Below are positions 25,179-36,452 of a stretch of 64,000 nucleotides of DNA, piece after piece (positions within the stretch are counted from its first letter, which is position 1; the number at the start of each line of letters is the position of its first letter). The DNA is from Hyphomicrobium sulfonivorans (lineage in GTDB: Bacteria > Pseudomonadota > Alphaproteobacteria > Rhizobiales > Hyphomicrobiaceae). The DNA is taken from the NCBI RefSeq assembly GCF_013306565.1, contig NZ_PZPO01000004.1:620001-684000 (forward strand), given 5' to 3'. Under the pieces are notes generated by a model. It worked only from the letters and a program-made list of their open reading frames with translations. It ran no database searches and was not told the DNA's origin. The position numbers were made by a program, and so were the translations under genes.

Positions 25179-25321
25179 CACGGGGAGCCTCGCTTTACAG
25201 AGTGAGGCCTGCGTCCGGGCGCGCAGGCGGAAGGGGTAAAGTCGCATTCACCGATCAAAGGCCGGCAAGGCCAATGACCGGTGACGGGCGCGGCACCAAC
25301 CCGGCGCCGCGACAGAAACGA

Positions 25322-25717
25322 TTAAACGCGGCGACGCTTACGCGGACGGCAACCGTTGTGCGGGATCGGCGTAACATCGCGGATCGACGTGATCTGGAAT
25401 CCAACCGACTGCAAGGCGCGCAGAGCAGATTCACGGCCGGAACCGGGACCACAAACTTCGACCTCAAGGATCTTCATGCCGTGCTCCTGAGCCTTGCGGC
25501 CGGCATCTTCAGCAGCAACCTGAGCGGCATACGGCGTCGACTTGCGCGAACCCTTGAAGCCCTTGGCGCCAGACGAAGACCAGGAAATCGTGTTGCCCTG
25601 GGCGTCGGTGATCGTCACCATGGTGTTGTTGAACGAGGCATTGACGTGTGCAACGCCCGACGTGATGTTCTTTTTCTCGCGGCGACGAATCTTCCCGCGT
25701 GCCGTATCCTTGGCCAT
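25322..25717 (-). CDS. rpsK: Ribosomal protein S11
   Basis: 131 residues from ATG 25717 ([17 protein letters not shown]); an upstream in-frame codon at 25753 adds 12 residues unlike the family. S11 sits on the platform of the small subunit next to the Shine-Dalgarno helix. The core ([33 protein letters not shown]) and the C-terminal [13 protein letters not shown] are standard. It lies between rpsM and rpoA. Confidence 0.97.
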   Translation of the reverse strand: MAKDTARGKIRRREKKNITSGVAHVNASFNNTMVTITDAQGNTISWSSSGAKGFKGSRKSTPYAAQVAAEDAGRKAQEHGMKILEVEVCGPGSGRESALRALQSVGFQITSIRDVTPIPHNGCRPRKRRRV

Positions 25718-25817
25718 AACCGTCGTCTCTCCAAGGGCCGTCGCGCGACCCAATTATCCACAACGCGAATGAAGCGAGCGGAGACCGGACCAAACCGCTC
25801 TCCAGGCGTCGCTCAAA

Positions 25818-26189
25818 TCAAGACTTCTTCTTGCCAGCGATCGCCTTCGCCGGACCCTTGCGGGTGCGAGCGTTGGTGTGCGTACGCTGACCATGAACCG
25901 GAAGGCCCTTGCGGTGACGAAGACCGCGATAGCAGCCCAGATCCATCAGGCGCTTGATGTTCATGATGACTTCGCGGCGAAGGTCACCTTCCACGAGGTA
26001 GTCGCGGTCGATGGTTTCGCGGATCTGCAGAACCTCGGCGTCGGTCAACTGCTGCACACGGCGTTCGGCAGGGATACCCACCTTCTCGCAGATGTCGTTC
26101 GCGAACTTGGGACCAATCCCGTGAATGTATTGCAGCGCGATTACTACGCGCTTCTGCGTCGGAATGTTGACGCCTGCGATACGGGCCAC
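25818..26189 (-). CDS. rpsM: Ribosomal protein S13
   Basis: 123 residues. S13 is in the head of the small subunit, touching the P-site tRNA and the L5 bridge. [26 protein letters not shown] and the C-terminal [22 protein letters not shown], which reaches the decoding centre, are typical. The 203-base gap to adk upstream probably holds a promoter of the alpha operon; it contains a perfect 8-bp hairpin (26291-26298 / 26307-26314). Confidence 0.97.
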   Translation of the reverse strand: MARIAGVNIPTQKRVVIALQYIHGIGPKFANDICEKVGIPAERRVQQLTDAEVLQIRETIDRDYLVEGDLRREVIMNIKRLMDLGCYRGLRHRKGLPVHGQRTHTNARTRKGPAKAIAGKKKS

Positions 26190-26392
26190 ACGTCTCTCCT
26201 GAGGTATCGATTGCCGCCAAACTGAGGCATCTGCCCCGGCGCGGCTAAGTCGCTGCTATCCGTTTTTCCTACGCCAAAAAACACACCCATCCGGTCTGTC
26301 TGGTTGCAGACCGGAAGCACTTCAGGCGCGTTAAGAACGGGGTGTTGTAGCGGAGCTATAGCTCCCCGTCAATTGGCGCAATTACGGTTTTT

Positions 26393-26986
26393 TTAAGGTG
26401 CGTCGAGTGAGCCCAGAATTGCATCAACACTCGCTGCCACTTCCGTAATCGACGCCATGCCGTCCACCGTGTCCAGCTTGCCCTTGGCAAAGTAGTAACC
26501 AATAAGCGGAGCCGTCTCGCGGTAATACGCCATAAGCCGTTTTCTCAAGGCCTCGGCATTATCATCCGCCCGTGGGGTTCCACCGGCAGCGATTGTTTCC
26601 CGAGCCCTGTTCTCGATACGCGATTCTAGTATCGCGTCGTCAACCCGCAGTTCTACGACTGCGTCAAGTTTCTTGCCCTGCTGAGCCAACAGCTCATCAA
26701 GGGCTGCCGCCTGATTCAGCGTCCGCGGAAATCCATCCAGGATGAATCCCTTGGCGCAGTCAGGCTGGGCGATGCGATCCGAGATGATCTTGATGACCAC
26801 CCCGTCCGGCACTAGACCACCGGCGGCCATAATCGCCTTCGCTTCCAGTCCGATCGGGGTGCCAGCCTTGACCGCTTCGCGAAGCATGTCGCCGGTAGAC
26901 AATTGGATCAGACCACGTTCCGTCGCAATCCGCTCCGCCTGTGTGCCTTTACCGGCGCCGGGCGGGCCCAACAGAATTAGGTTCAT
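26393..26986 (-). CDS. adk: Adenylate kinase, short-lid form
   Basis: 197 residues. It converts ATP + AMP to 2 ADP. P-loop GPPGAGKGT is at 7-15, the AMP-binding part reads [11 protein letters not shown], and DGFPRT is at about 85. The LID domain is the short type: after [10 protein letters not shown] the chain goes quickly to the conserved Arg region ([10 protein letters not shown]), with no zinc cysteines. Its ATG overlaps the secY stop by four bases (26983-26986), the usual secY-adk coupling. Confidence 0.96.
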   Translation of the reverse strand: MNLILLGPPGAGKGTQAERIATERGLIQLSTGDMLREAVKAGTPIGLEAKAIMAAGGLVPDGVVIKIISDRIAQPDCAKGFILDGFPRTLNQAAALDELLAQQGKKLDAVVELRVDDAILESRIENRARETIAAGGTPRADDNAEALRKRLMAYYRETAPLIGYYFAKGKLDTVDGMASITEVAASVDAILGSLDAP

Positions 26987-28347
26987 CGACGTCCCCGTCC
27001 CCCGCCAGGCGTTGCACCGCGAAGCTTCGCCTTCTTGATCAGACCCTCATACTGATGGGCCAGAAGATGGCTCTGCACCTGCGAAACCGTGTCCATCGTG
27101 ACACTCACGGCAATCAGGAGCGAGGTACCACCGAAGTAGAACGGCACAGCGGCGTAGGCGATGAGGATTTCAGGAAGCACACAGACCGCGGCTAGATAAA
27201 GGGCGCCGACAACCGTGATGCGAGTGAGAACGTAGTCGATGTATTCGGCCGTCTTGTCGCCGGGGCGGATGCCGGGCAGGAAGCCGCCGTATTTGCGCAG
27301 GTTGTCCGCCGTCTCCTTGGGGTTGAACACAACCGCCGTGTAGAAGAAGGCAAAGAAGATGATCAGCGCAACATAGACCAGGATGTGCAGCGGCTGTCCG
27401 GTGCCGAGCGCGGCGGTCATGTCGTTGAGCCACTGCGGACCCTGACCGGCCGTGAACTGTGCAGCCGTGATTGGCAACAGCAACAGCGACGAAGCAAAGA
27501 TCGGCGGAATAACACCGGCAGAGTTGAGCTTCAGCGGCAGATGCGAGCTTTCGCCCTGGGCCATCCGGTTGCCGACCTGACGCTTCGGATACTGGATCAG
27601 CAGGCGGCGCTGAGCACGCTCCATGAACACGATGGCACCGACAACGAACAGCATCAGAACCAGCAGCGTAAGCAGCAGCACGACCGAGAGCGAACCGGTA
27701 CGAGCCAGTTCGAACAGGCCGACAAGTGCCGACGGCAGCCCCGCGACGATACCGGCGAAGATGATCAGCGAAATACCGTTGCCGACGCCGCGCTGCGTGA
27801 TCTGCTCACCCAGCCACATCAGGAACATCGTACCGCCGACGAGCGTGATGACAGTGGTGACGCGGAAGAACCAGCCCGGCTCAATCACGACCGATCCGGC
27901 AGCGCTGCTCGATCCTTCAAGACCGATTGCAATACCGTAGGCCTGGAATGCCGCCAGCAGCACCGTCAGATAACGGGTGTACTGGTTGATCTGCTTGCGG
28001 CCCTGCTCGCCTTCCTTTTTCAAGGCTTCGAGCTTCGGCGACATCGAGCTCATCAACTGCATGATGATCGACGCCGAAATGTAGGGCATGATGTTCAGCG
28101 CAAAGATCGCCATACGCTCGACGGCACCACCCGCAAACATGTTGAACATGCCGAGGATGCCAGCAGAGTTGGCGTTGAAGGTCTGCGCGAATGCTGTCGG
28201 GTTGATACCCGGCAGCGGAATGAAGGTACCGAAGCGATAAACGATGAGCGCGCCAAGCGTGAAATAGATGCGACGCTTCAAATCCTCGGCTTTGGCAAAG
28301 GAGCCAAAGTTCAAGTTGGCGGCAAGCTGCTCCGCAGCGGATACCAT
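26983..28347 (-). CDS. secY: Protein translocase subunit SecY
   Basis: 454 residues from ATG 28347 ([27 protein letters not shown]); the 35 codons upstream in frame are not part of the family. It has ten membrane spans forming the SecYEG channel. Recognisable parts are [13 protein letters not shown] (plug region), [33 protein letters not shown] and the C-terminal cytoplasmic tail [10 protein letters not shown]. It lies 155 bases after rplO. Confidence 0.96.
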   Translation of the reverse strand: MVSAAEQLAANLNFGSFAKAEDLKRRIYFTLGALIVYRFGTFIPLPGINPTAFAQTFNANSAGILGMFNMFAGGAVERMAIFALNIMPYISASIIMQLMSSMSPKLEALKKEGEQGRKQINQYTRYLTVLLAAFQAYGIAIGLEGSSSAAGSVVIEPGWFFRVTTVITLVGGTMFLMWLGEQITQRGVGNGISLIIFAGIVAGLPSALVGLFELARTGSLSVVLLLTLLVLMLFVVGAIVFMERAQRRLLIQYPKRQVGNRMAQGESSHLPLKLNSAGVIPPIFASSLLLLPITAAQFTAGQGPQWLNDMTAALGTGQPLHILVYVALIIFFAFFYTAVVFNPKETADNLRKYGGFLPGIRPGDKTAEYIDYVLTRITVVGALYLAAVCVLPEILIAYAAVPFYFGGTSLLIAVSVTMDTVSQVQSHLLAHQYEGLIKKAKLRGATPGGGRGRR

Positions 28348-28502
28348 GGTTCGTTCTCCCAACCTTTGCGCCTGCGGCGGCGGGCCGCTCTGGATGTCCC
28401 CTCGCCTAAGATGGGAGCCTTTCCCCGGAGCGACAACGCCGCCTTTATACAAAGCAGCCGCCAGATCTACAGCCTGGCGGCCTTTGACGCTGACGCTAAG
28501 GC

Positions 28503-29057
28503 TTAGCCTTCATTGCCCGCTGCAGGCTTTGCTGCGGCGCCCTTGTTCTTCTTGGCCGCTGTCTTGGCGCGCTTGGCCTCGTCGGCAGGAAGAACCTTAC
28601 GCTCAATCAGTGTGATTGTGCCACCGGCCTTCTCGACAGCGGCCTTCGCCGACGCCGACGCGTGATTAACCGTCACGCTGACCTTGGCGCTGATCTCGCC
28701 CGAACCCAGCAAACGCAGACCATCCTTGGGACGGCGCACGATGCCAGCTTCCACGAGGGCAGCAACGTCAATCGGCTTGCCAGCATCGATGCGCTTGTCA
28801 TCGACAGCCTTCTGAAGCTGACCGAGGTTCACCTCGTTATAGTCCTTGCGCTGCCACTTGTTGAAGCCGCGCTTCGGCAGGCGGCGATGAAGCGGCATCT
28901 GACCGCCTTCGAAGCCACCGATAGCAACACCCGAACGTGCGGTCTGGCCCTTGCCACCGCGGCCGCCCGTCTTGCCTACGCCCGAACCGATGCCACGCCC
29001 GATACGCACACGCTCTTTGCGCGCACCGTGCTTGTCCTTGATTTCGTTGAGCCGCAT
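28503..29057 (-). CDS. rplO: Ribosomal protein L15
   Basis: 184 residues, longer than the usual 145-160. [38 protein letters not shown] and the [18 protein letters not shown] loop that threads into 23S rRNA are standard. The extra length is a Lys/Ala-rich C-terminal tail ([19 protein letters not shown]), a feature shared here with L22. It follows rpmD by 14 bases. Confidence 0.96.
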   Translation of the reverse strand: MRLNEIKDKHGARKERVRIGRGIGSGVGKTGGRGGKGQTARSGVAIGGFEGGQMPLHRRLPKRGFNKWQRKDYNEVNLGQLQKAVDDKRIDAGKPIDVAALVEAGIVRRPKDGLRLLGSGEISAKVSVTVNHASASAKAAVEKAGGTITLIERKVLPADEAKRAKTAAKKNKGAAAKPAAGNEG

Positions 29058-29071
29058 CGGACCCTAGCTCC

Positions 29072-29275
29072 TCAGGATTTCTTTGCCTCTGCCGCATCGA
29101 CGATGCGAACCAGATGGCTAACGGAGTTGATCATGCCGCGTACGGCCGGAGTATCTTCCAGCTCGCGCCGGCGGTGCAGCTTGTCGAGGCCAAGCCCGCG
29201 CAGGGTCTGGGTCTGAACGGCCGGGCGCCGGTTGGCGCTGGCGATCTGCTCGACAATGATGGTCTTCTTGGCCAT
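29072..29275 (-). CDS. rpmD: Ribosomal protein L30
   Basis: 67 residues, the compact bacterial L30 ([52 protein letters not shown]). It has a ferredoxin-like fold on the large subunit. It lies between rpsE and rplO as in the spc operon. Confidence 0.96.
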   Translation of the reverse strand: MAKKTIIVEQIASANRRPAVQTQTLRGLGLDKLHRRRELEDTPAVRGMINSVSHLVRIVDAAEAKKS

Positions 29276-29311
29276 ATCGCTATTCCTTGCGTTTGCCGGA
29301 GGCGTGCCCGA

Positions 29312-29887
29312 TTACGCCTCGGCAACAGTCTCGCTGGCTGCGGAGCCATCGCGGCGGCGAGAAACGATCTCGCTTACCTTCTTATTGCGACGGGCAGCAA
29401 CGCCACGCGGGTTTTCCTGGTGCTTCAGTGCATCGAACGTAGCGCGCACCACGTTGTAGGGGTTGGCCGAGCCAAGCGACTTGGCAACCACGTCCTGCAC
29501 ACCCAGCATTTCGAACACGGCGCGCATCGCACCACCGGCGATAACACCGGTACCGGCCGGAGCCGAGCGGATCACAACCTTGCCTGCGCCGTGACGGCCG
29601 GCAGTATCGTGATGCAGCGTGCGGGCATCGCGCAGCGGCACCCGCAGCAACGAACGCTTTGCAGCCTCAGTCGCCTTGCGGATTGCCTCAGGCACTTCGC
29701 GCGCCTTGCCATGACCGAAGCCAACGCGACCCTTGAGGTCACCAACAACCACGAGCGCAGCAAAGCCGAAGCGCTTACCGCCCTTCACAACCTTGGCAAC
29801 ACGGTTGATGTGAACGAGCTTCTCGGTGAACTCGCTGTCACGTTCTTCGCGATCGCGACCGCGGTCTCTTCCTTGGGGACGTGCCAC
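29312..29887 (-). CDS. rpsE: Ribosomal protein S5
   Basis: 191 residues. S5 lines the mRNA entry and helps decoding accuracy. The dsRBD-like part ([27 protein letters not shown]), [17 protein letters not shown] and the C-terminal [19 protein letters not shown] are present. An Arg/Glu/Asp-rich N-terminus of about 20 residues and a tail rich in Arg and Ala extend it. It follows rplR by 15 bases. Confidence 0.97.
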   Translation of the reverse strand: MARPQGRDRGRDREERDSEFTEKLVHINRVAKVVKGGKRFGFAALVVVGDLKGRVGFGHGKAREVPEAIRKATEAAKRSLLRVPLRDARTLHHDTAGRHGAGKVVIRSAPAGTGVIAGGAMRAVFEMLGVQDVVAKSLGSANPYNVVRATFDALKHQENPRGVAARRNKKVSEIVSRRRDGSAASETVAEA

Positions 29888-29902
29888 GTTGCAATCCTCT
29901 TC

Positions 29903-30271
29903 TTAAAAGTTCAGGCCGCCTTCGCGGGCCGCATCGGCCAGCGCCTTGACGCGGCCGTGATAGATGTAACCGCCACGGTCGAAGACGACGTCCTTGACAC
30001 CGGCCTTCGTCGCACGTTCGGCGATCAGCTTGCCAACAGCGGCGGCGGCGGCAGTATCGGCACCCGTCTTCAAAGACGTACGCAGGTCTTTTTCCAGCGT
30101 AGAGGCCGAAGCGAGCGTGCGACCGGCGGCATCGTCGATCACCTGCACATAAATGTGCTTGGACGAACGGTGCACCGAAAGGCGCGGACGCCCGGTGGAA
30201 TTAGCCTTCAACTGACGACGCACACGCGACTTGCGCCGATCGAACAGCTTATTGAGCGCAGTATTAGCCAT
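29903..30271 (-). CDS. rplR: Ribosomal protein L18
   Basis: 122 residues. It binds 5S rRNA in the central protuberance with L5. The basic N-terminus ([13 protein letters not shown]), [20 protein letters not shown] and [26 protein letters not shown] are family marks. It lies 12 bases after rplF. Confidence 0.97.
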   Translation of the reverse strand: MANTALNKLFDRRKSRVRRQLKANSTGRPRLSVHRSSKHIYVQVIDDAAGRTLASASTLEKDLRTSLKTGADTAAAAAVGKLIAERATKAGVKDVVFDRGGYIYHGRVKALADAAREGGLNF

Positions 30272-30283
30272 GGGGCGGCGTCC

Positions 30284-30823
30284 TTACTTCTTCTTACCTT
30301 CCTTGCGGAAGATGTATTCGCCCTGATAGCGGATGCCCTTGCCCTGGTAGGGCTCCGGCGGCCGCGAGGCGCGAATGTTTGCTGATACCTGCCCGACAAG
30401 CTGACGGTCGATGCCAGTGACGGTGATGATTTCCTGTTTGGCGCCCGAGACCTTCACCTCAACGCCGTCCGGAATCTGATGGATCACATCGTGGCTGAAG
30501 CCGATGAGAAGCTGCAGATCCTTGCCCTTCATGGCGGCACGAAAACCGACGCCGTGAATTTCCAGGATCTGCGAGTAACCCTCGGTTACGCCGCCGACCA
30601 GATTGGAAATCATGGTGCGTGACATGCCCCACATGGAGCGCGCCATCTTCGTGTCGTCGACAGGCGTGACGACGATGCCGTCATCCGTCTTCTCGATGTT
30701 GATCTTGTCCGGAACCGTGAAGGACAGCTCGCCCTTCGGTCCCTTGACCTTGATCTCTCGCCCGTTGATCGTCGCCGTCACATTGGACGGGACCGGGACT
30801 ACCTTTTTGCCGATACGTGACAT
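30284..30823 (-). CDS. rplF: Ribosomal protein L6
   Basis: 179 residues in two similar domains near the factor-binding site. MSRIGKKVVPVPSNVTATING opens the first domain; the second ends in RPPEPYQGKGIRYQGEYIFRKEGKKK. Standard length and no changes of note. It follows rpsH by 53 bases. Confidence 0.97.
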   Translation of the reverse strand: MSRIGKKVVPVPSNVTATINGREIKVKGPKGELSFTVPDKINIEKTDDGIVVTPVDDTKMARSMWGMSRTMISNLVGGVTEGYSQILEIHGVGFRAAMKGKDLQLLIGFSHDVIHQIPDGVEVKVSGAKQEIITVTGIDRQLVGQVSANIRASRPPEPYQGKGIRYQGEYIFRKEGKKK

Positions 30824-30876
30824 GGTCGTTCCAAAATCCTGTTTCCTGCCGCTCGCCGATGTAAGCGCGCAGCAAG

Positions 30877-31275
30877 TTAGAAGATGTTGCAGAGGATCTC
30901 CCCGCCGACGTTCTCTTCACGGGCCTTGGCGTCCGACATGACGCCCTTGGACGTGGAAAGAATCGCGACACCGAGGCCGTTGGCGACGGTCGGCAGATCA
31001 CGCACGGCTGAATAGACGCGACGACCTGGCGTAGAAACACGCTTGATCTCACGAATGGCCGGCTGGCCATTATAATACTTCAGCTCGATCTCGAAGATCG
31101 GCATCACGCCGTTCTGGTCCACGCGGGTATAGCCGCGGATGTAACCTTCTTCTTCAAGCACGTCGAGAACGCGGCCACGGATGTTCGAGGCCGGCGTAAC
31201 GCACTTCGGACGGCGGCGCATCTGTGCGTTACGGATGCGGGTGAGCATATCGCCCAAGGGATCATTGATCGCCAT
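30877..31275 (-). CDS. rpsH: Ribosomal protein S8
   Basis: 132 residues. S8 binds helix 21 of 16S rRNA and in Escherichia coli represses the spc operon by binding its mRNA; whether that happens here is not visible. [18 protein letters not shown] and the C-terminal [23 protein letters not shown] are typical. It follows rpsN by 15 bases. Confidence 0.97.
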   Translation of the reverse strand: MAINDPLGDMLTRIRNAQMRRRPKCVTPASNIRGRVLDVLEEEGYIRGYTRVDQNGVMPIFEIELKYYNGQPAIREIKRVSTPGRRVYSAVRDLPTVANGLGVAILSTSKGVMSDAKAREENVGGEILCNIF

Positions 31276-31290
31276 TGTGTCTAATCTCCC

Positions 31291-31596
31291 TTACCAGCTC
31301 GACTTCGTCATGCCGGGGATCAGACCCTGGCTAGCGAGATCGCGAAGCTGGTTACGGCACATCTTGAGCTTGCGGTAGTAGCCGCGGGCACGGCCCGTCA
31401 GCTCACAACGATTGCGGATGCGCGTCGCTGAACTGTTGCGCGGCATCTCAGCCAGCTTGATGCGGGCAGCAAAGCGCTGCTCTGCCGGCACCTGCAGATC
31501 GTTGGCGATTGCCTTGAGACGCTTGCGCTTCTCGGAGGCCTGAGCCACCAGCTTGCGCCGCCTCTTGTTCTTCTCTACCGAGCTCGTCTTAGCCAT
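31291..31596 (-). CDS. rpsN: Ribosomal protein S14 (zinc-free form)
   Basis: 101 residues, the long form without the four zinc cysteines. [46 protein letters not shown] and the end [17 protein letters not shown] are family hallmarks. It is in the head of the small subunit, between rplE and rpsH in gene order. Confidence 0.97.
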   Translation of the reverse strand: MAKTSSVEKNKRRRKLVAQASEKRKRLKAIANDLQVPAEQRFAARIKLAEMPRNSSATRIRNRCELTGRARGYYRKLKMCRNQLRDLASQGLIPGMTKSSW

Positions 31597-31637
31597 CTAA
31601 ATCCTCCAAAGGCCTTTCGGGTGAATCCCGAGGTCCT

Positions 31638-32300
31638 CTAGCTGCGAAACGGGAAATTAAAGGCACGCAGAAGTTCGCGGGCCTCGTCGTCGGTTTTAGC
31701 CGACGTACACACGATGATATCCATACCCCAGATCTGATCGACCTTATCGTAGTCGATTTCCGGGAACACGATGTGCTCCTTCAGACCGCAGGCATAGTTG
31801 CCGCGACCATCGAAGCTCTTCGGGTTAAGACCGCGGAAGTCCTTCACGCGCGGCAGCGCGATCGTGACCAGACGATCCAGGAATTCATACATCCGGTCGC
31901 CGCGCAGGGTCACCTTGGCGCCGATCGGCATACCTTCGCGAAGCTTGTACGTCGCGAGGGCCTTGCGGGCCTTGGTCTGCACCGGCCGCTGACCGGAAAT
32001 AAGTGCCAGATCGCCAGCAGCGTTATCGACCTTCTTGCGGTCGAGAACAGCTTCGCCGACGCCCATGTTGAGAACGATCTTTTCCAGCTTCGGCATCAGC
32101 ATGCAGTTCGAATACTCGAACTTCTTCTGCATCGCGTCGCGGACTACGTTCTCGTAGTGAGCCTTCATGCGCGGCTTGTAATCAGCCGGGCGCGGCTTCG
32201 CCGGTGCACGCGGCTCGCTCGATGCAGCAGCGGCCTTGTCGGCCTTGCGCTTCGGCTGTGCGCCGCCGGCGTTCTTCGCCGATTTACCTTTGTCAGCCAT
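31638..32300 (-). CDS. rplE: Ribosomal protein L5 with an N-terminal basic extension
   Basis: 220 residues; the usual length is about 180-185. The standard protein starts near residue 38-45 ([23 protein letters not shown]) and ends [27 protein letters not shown]. It binds 5S rRNA and contacts S13. The first 37 residues form a Lys/Ala/Pro-rich extension ([20 protein letters not shown]...). A ribosome binding site GGAGAG precedes the ATG at 32300, while the internal Met45 has none, so the extension is probably real. It lies six bases after rplX. Confidence 0.95.
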   Translation of the reverse strand: MADKGKSAKNAGGAQPKRKADKAAAASSEPRAPAKPRPADYKPRMKAHYENVVRDAMQKKFEYSNCMLMPKLEKIVLNMGVGEAVLDRKKVDNAAGDLALISGQRPVQTKARKALATYKLREGMPIGAKVTLRGDRMYEFLDRLVTIALPRVKDFRGLNPKSFDGRGNYACGLKEHIVFPEIDYDKVDQIWGMDIIVCTSAKTDDEARELLRAFNFPFRS

Positions 32301-32306
32301 GGCTCA

Positions 32307-32630
32307 TTATCTCTCCGGAATGACTTCGCCCGAGCGCTTGGCGAAGCGAACCTTCTTGCCGTCCTCAAGGAACTTGAAACCGACACGGGTCGGCTTGCCG
32401 TCCTTGGGATCTTCAAGCGCCAGATTCGACAACTGAATCGGTGCTTCTTTCGAAATGATGCCGCCGGTCTGGCTCGCCGTCTGCTTCTGATGACGACGAA
32501 CAACATTGACACCACGAACGATCGCGCGCTGCTCCTTGGGGAGCATCTCGACGACTTCGCCGTGTTTGCCCTTGTCGCGGCCGGCGATGACGATCACATG
32601 ATCGCCCTTTTTAATTTTCAGCGAGGCCAT
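32307..32630 (-). CDS. rplX: Ribosomal protein L24
   Basis: 107 residues with the KOW motif near the N-terminus ([23 protein letters not shown]). L24 is an early assembly protein at the exit tunnel. Its start overlaps the rplN stop by one base (TAATG at 32630), so the two are translationally coupled. Confidence 0.97.
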   Translation of the reverse strand: MASLKIKKGDHVIVIAGRDKGKHGEVVEMLPKEQRAIVRGVNVVRRHQKQTASQTGGIISKEAPIQLSNLALEDPKDGKPTRVGFKFLEDGKKVRFAKRSGEVIPER

Positions 32631-32998
32631 TACAGCACCTCCGGCGCCAGCGAAATAATCTTCATGTGGTTCTTGGACCGGAGTTCGCGCGTGACCGGTC
32701 CGAAGATACGGGTACCGACAGGCTCACCCTGGGCGTTGATCAGTACGGCCGCATTGCGGTCGAAGCGGATCAGCGAACCATCGGGACGGCGAACGCCATG
32801 AGCGGTGCGAACAACCACCGCCTTCATGACCTGGCCCTTCTTAACGCGACCCTTCGGAATAGCTTCCTTGACCGAAACGACGATGATGTCGCCCACGGTC
32901 GCGTACTTGCGCTTCGAGCCGCCCAGCACTTTAATGCACTGAACGCGGCGCGCGCCCGAATTGTCAGCGACGTCGAGATTGGTCTCCATCTGGATCAT
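32630..32998 (-). CDS. rplN: Ribosomal protein L14
   Basis: 122 residues, standard length. [27 protein letters not shown] and [28 protein letters not shown] are highly conserved. It forms a bridge to the small subunit and binds the silencing factor RsfS. First gene of the spc section, 89 bases after rpsQ. Confidence 0.98.
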   Translation of the reverse strand: MIQMETNLDVADNSGARRVQCIKVLGGSKRKYATVGDIIVVSVKEAIPKGRVKKGQVMKAVVVRTAHGVRRPDGSLIRFDRNAAVLINAQGEPVGTRIFGPVTRELRSKNHMKIISLAPEVL

Positions 32999-33087
32999 CG
33001 CGGCTTCCCTTTCAAACTGCCGCTCTCAGAGAGCGACCTGGCATCAATTGGCGGACTTGCATCCGCGCTAAAAAGCGACCGTTGGAA

Positions 33088-33324
33088 CTAACCGTTTTCG
33101 GTCAGAACCACCCAACGTTTGTTCTTTGAGATTGGCGCACTCTCAACGATCTCAACCCGATCGCCGATCTTGAATGCGTTGTTCTCGTCGTGGGCGTGAT
33201 ACTTCTTCGTCCGCCGCACAACTTTCTTGAACAGTGGGTGCGTATAACGGCGTTCGACCTCGACGACTATAGTTTTGTCGTTCTTGTCGGATACGACCAC
33301 GCCCTGCAGCACGCGTTTTGGCAT
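33088..33324 (-). CDS. rpsQ: Ribosomal protein S17
   Basis: 78 residues from ATG 33324 ([18 protein letters not shown]); an upstream frame extension to 33372 is not part of the family and overlaps rpmC. The OB-fold core [19 protein letters not shown] and [18 protein letters not shown] are standard. A primary 16S rRNA binder. Confidence 0.96.
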   Translation of the reverse strand: MPKRVLQGVVVSDKNDKTIVVEVERRYTHPLFKKVVRRTKKYHAHDENNAFKIGDRVEIVESAPISKNKRWVVLTENG

Positions 33325-33334
33325 TGCTAACTCC

Positions 33335-33538
33335 TCAGCCCTTGGCGCCGCCGGCGCGCTTCTGGCGTGCAACGGTCAGCAAGCGGGCAATGTCGCGGCG
33401 GACAATCCGCACCCGCGCCGTGTTCTCGAGCTGGCCCGAAGCCCGCTGGAAGCGCAGATTGAACTGCTCCTTCTTGAGCTTTTGCAGCTGGTCATCCAGC
33501 TGGTCGAGCGTCATATCCCGAAAGCCTTCCGCCTTCAT
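33335..33538 (-). CDS. rpmC: Ribosomal protein L29
   Basis: 67 residues forming a two-helix hairpin ([41 protein letters not shown]). It lies at the tunnel exit and is part of the SRP and trigger-factor docking site. Between rplP and rpsQ, as usual. Confidence 0.97.
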   Translation of the reverse strand: MKAEGFRDMTLDQLDDQLQKLKKEQFNLRFQRASGQLENTARVRIVRRDIARLLTVARQKRAGGAKG

Positions 33539-33569
33539 CGCCTTGATTCCTCGTAAAATTCTTCAGTGC

Positions 33570-33980
33570 TCAGCCAATACGCGTAACAATACGCGTCTTG
33601 ATCGGCAGCTTGGCTGCACCCAGTACCAGAGCCTCACGGGCGATCTGATCAGGCACGCCATCGAGTTCGAACATAATGCGGCCCGGCTTTACACGAGCTG
33701 CCCAGAATTCGATAGAGCCCTTACCCGAACCCATGCGGACTTCCGCCGGCTTCTTCGTGACCGGAACATCCGGGAAAATACGGATCCACACGCGGCCGGC
33801 ACGCTTCATATGACGCGTGATAGCACGACGGGCGGCTTCAATCTGACGCGCCGTGATACGTTCCGGCTCAATGGCCTTGAGGCCGTGAGAACCGAAGTTC
33901 AAGTCCGTTCCACCCTTGGCGGCGCCATGGATGCGGCCCTTGAAAGTCTTACGGTGCTTTGTGCGTTTGGGTTGCAGCAT
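33570..33980 (-). CDS. rplP: Ribosomal protein L16
   Basis: 136 residues. [19 protein letters not shown] and [23 protein letters not shown] are hallmarks; it reaches the A-site tRNA elbow and the peptidyl transferase centre. It follows rpsC by 34 bases. Confidence 0.98.
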   Translation of the reverse strand: MLQPKRTKHRKTFKGRIHGAAKGGTDLNFGSHGLKAIEPERITARQIEAARRAITRHMKRAGRVWIRIFPDVPVTKKPAEVRMGSGKGSIEFWAARVKPGRIMFELDGVPDQIAREALVLGAAKLPIKTRIVTRIG

Positions 33981-34014
33981 GTCGTTTCGTCCTTGTCAGC
34001 GCGGCAATGCTGCC

Positions 34015-34812
34015 TCACGCCTTCTCTGCATTATCGCCGTTGGCGGCTGCCGGAGCTGCCTCACGTCGCTCGCGACGATCACCGCGATCGCCTCGGTCAC
34101 GGTCACCATCCCGACGCGGACGACCACCGCCACCACCGCTTTCCTGCAGGTCTGCGTTGCGCTTCTCAGAGGCCATCGGATCGTGTTCGATGATCTCGCC
34201 CTTGAAGATCCAGACCTTGATGCCGATCACGCCATAGGCCGTGTGAGCCTCGCCGTAACCGAAATCGATGTCTGCGCGCAGCGTGTGCAGCGGCACGCGG
34301 CCTTCGCGATACCATTCCGTCCGGGCGATTTCTGCACCACCAAGACGGCCGGCAACGTTGATACGAATGCCCTGGGCGCCGAGACGCAGAGCCGACTGAA
34401 CCGAACGCTTCATAGCGCGGCGGAATGCAACGCGGCGCTCAAGCTGCTGCGCAATGGTCTCAGCGACCAGCGTAGCGTCAATTTCCGGCTTGCGGATCTC
34501 AACGATGTTGAGGTGCACTTCCGAATTCGTGAAGCGCGCGAGCTGGCTGCGCAGCTTCTCGATGTCAGCGCCCTTCTTGCCGATCAGCACACCGGGGCGA
34601 GCCGTGTGAACCGTAACGCGGCACTTCTTGTGCGGGCGCTCAATCACGACCTTGGCGATGCCAGCCTGGCGACGCTGCTTCATGATGTGGTCGCGCATCT
34701 GCATGTCTTCATGCAGCAGCCGGCCATACTCACCGCGAGCGGCAAACCAGCGGCTATCCCACGTGCGATTGACGCCGACGCGCAGCCCGACCGGATTGAC
34801 TTTCTGACCCAT
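34015..34812 (-). CDS. rpsC: Ribosomal protein S3 with an Arg/Gly/Asp-rich tail
   Basis: 265 residues. The KH domain ([18 protein letters not shown]) and the C-terminal domain ([22 protein letters not shown]) that forms the mRNA entry helicase site are intact. After about residue 222 comes a low-complexity tail [21 protein letters not shown] followed by an Ala-rich end. The start overlaps the rplV stop by one base. Confidence 0.97.
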   Translation of the reverse strand: MGQKVNPVGLRVGVNRTWDSRWFAARGEYGRLLHEDMQMRDHIMKQRRQAGIAKVVIERPHKKCRVTVHTARPGVLIGKKGADIEKLRSQLARFTNSEVHLNIVEIRKPEIDATLVAETIAQQLERRVAFRRAMKRSVQSALRLGAQGIRINVAGRLGGAEIARTEWYREGRVPLHTLRADIDFGYGEAHTAYGVIGIKVWIFKGEIIEHDPMASEKRNADLQESGGGGGRPRRDGDRDRGDRGDRRERREAAPAAANGDNAEKA

Positions 34813-35273
34813 TATGCAGTCTCCTTGGCGGGCTTCGTCGCAGCGCTCTTGGAGCCCTTCGCAGCCTTGGCCTTCTTGCTGGCCGCCTTCTCATTCTCTT
34901 CTTCCGACTTCTGCCGGACAACCACCGTGATCTGCGCAAATGGCTTCACGATAGAAGAAGCGCGACCGCGTCCACGTGCCGTGAACCGGCGCATGGTGAG
35001 GTTCTTTCCGACATAAGCCTCGGAGACAACGAGCTCGTTGACGTCCAGACCGTGGTTGTTCTCAGCATTTGCAACGGCCGACATCACGCACTTGCGGACA
35101 TCCTGCGCGATGCGCTTGCGGGAGAACTCCAGGTCAGCCAGAGCGGTATCAACCGGCTTGCCGCGGATCAGACCGGCGACAAGGTTCAGCTTACGCGGCG
35201 AAACCCGGAGGTTTCTTGCCACGGCCTGTGCCTCGCTGTCGGAGAGGCTGCGCTCGCGTTTGGGCTTGCCCAT
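34812..35273 (-). CDS. rplV: Ribosomal protein L22 with a Lys/Ala-rich tail
   Basis: 153 residues against the usual 110-127. The globular part and beta-hairpin that lines the exit tunnel are normal ([37 protein letters not shown]). The last 30 residues are Lys/Ala-rich ([19 protein letters not shown]). A start is clear at 35273; rpsS ends 24 bases upstream. Confidence 0.96.
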   Translation of the reverse strand: MGKPKRERSLSDSEAQAVARNLRVSPRKLNLVAGLIRGKPVDTALADLEFSRKRIAQDVRKCVMSAVANAENNHGLDVNELVVSEAYVGKNLTMRRFTARGRGRASSIVKPFAQITVVVRQKSEEENEKAASKKAKAAKGSKSAATKPAKETA

Positions 35274-35297
35274 AATCTTCGCCTTCGCCTTAAAGTC

Positions 35298-35579
35298 TTA
35301 TCTGCCCTTGGTGGCTTTCTTGTCGCCACCGTGACCGGGGAAGTTACGCGTCGGCGCAAACTCACCGAACTTGTGCCCGATCATGTCTTCCGTGATCGCA
35401 ACAGGCACATGCTTGTGCCCGTTGTGGACGCCGAACGTCAGGCCGACAAACTGCGGCAGGATCGTCGAGCGGCGGCTCCACATCTTGATGATTTCATTGC
35501 GACCCGAGGTGCGTACCTTCTCTGCCTTCTTGAGCAGGTACCCATCAATAAACGGGCCTTTCCAAACTGATCTTGCCAT
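35298..35579 (-). CDS. rpsS: Ribosomal protein S19
   Basis: 93 residues. [20 protein letters not shown] and the C-terminal [20 protein letters not shown] are diagnostic. It pairs with S13 in the head. It follows rplB by 27 bases. Confidence 0.98.
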   Translation of the reverse strand: MARSVWKGPFIDGYLLKKAEKVRTSGRNEIIKMWSRRSTILPQFVGLTFGVHNGHKHVPVAITEDMIGHKFGEFAPTRNFPGHGGDKKATKGR

Positions 35580-35606
35580 TGCGTGTCTCCTCGTACCGTC
35601 GTCTGA

Positions 35607-36428
35607 TTACTTCTTCTTCTGACGGCCACGAATGATGAACTTGTCGGTTGCCTTGTTCTTGCGGGTCTTCGCACCCTTGGTCGGCTTGCCCCATGGAGTC
35701 ATCCAGTGCTTACCGCCGTTGGTACGACCGCCGTTCGGGTGATCGATCGGGTTCATGGTGATCGAGCGAACGGTTGGGCGACGACCCTGCCAGCGCGTAC
35801 GGCCGGCCTTGCCAACCACCTCGTTGGAATGATCGGGGTTCGAAACCGCACCGATGGTTGCCATGCACTCGGCGCGAACGCGACGCGTCTCGCCGGAGTT
35901 GAGCTTCAGAATTGCCCAGCCGGCGTCACGGCCGACAAGCTGCACGAAGGCACCAGCCGAACGGGCGATCTGACCGCCGCGACCCGACTTCAGCTCAACG
36001 TTGTGCACGATGGTGCCGATCGGCATGCCTGCCAGCGGCATCGCATTGCCGGGCTTCACGTCGACCTTCTCACCGGAAATGACCTGATCACCGGCAGACA
36101 GACGCTGCGGAGCAAGGATGTAGGACAGCTCGCCGTCCTCATACTTGATCAACGCGATGAACGCCGAACGGTTGGGGTCATATTCCAGACGCTCAACAGT
36201 TGCTGGCACATCGAACTTGCGGCGGCGGAAGTCCACAAGGCGATAGGCGCGCTTGTGACCACCACCGATGTGACGCGTGGTGATACGGCCGGCGTTGTTA
36301 CGGCCGCCTGACTTCGACTTGCCCTCGACCAGTACCTTAACCGGCGCGCCCTTCCAGAGCTGCGTACGGTCAACCAGCACCAGATGGCGCAGGCCAGGAG
36401 AGGTCGGGCGGAATGTCTTCAGTGCCAT
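35607..36428 (-). CDS. rplB: Ribosomal protein L2
   Basis: 273 residues, close to the usual 275-278. [48 protein letters not shown] and the C-terminal [27 protein letters not shown] loop near the peptidyl transferase centre are intact, including the histidine of the HPNGG segment. It follows rplW by 24 bases. Confidence 0.98.
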   Translation of the reverse strand: MALKTFRPTSPGLRHLVLVDRTQLWKGAPVKVLVEGKSKSGGRNNAGRITTRHIGGGHKRAYRLVDFRRRKFDVPATVERLEYDPNRSAFIALIKYEDGELSYILAPQRLSAGDQVISGEKVDVKPGNAMPLAGMPIGTIVHNVELKSGRGGQIARSAGAFVQLVGRDAGWAILKLNSGETRRVRAECMATIGAVSNPDHSNEVVGKAGRTRWQGRRPTVRSITMNPIDHPNGGRTNGGKHWMTPWGKPTKGAKTRKNKATDKFIIRGRQKKK

Positions 36429-36452
36429 GGTCGTTTCCTAGTCTCCGGAACC

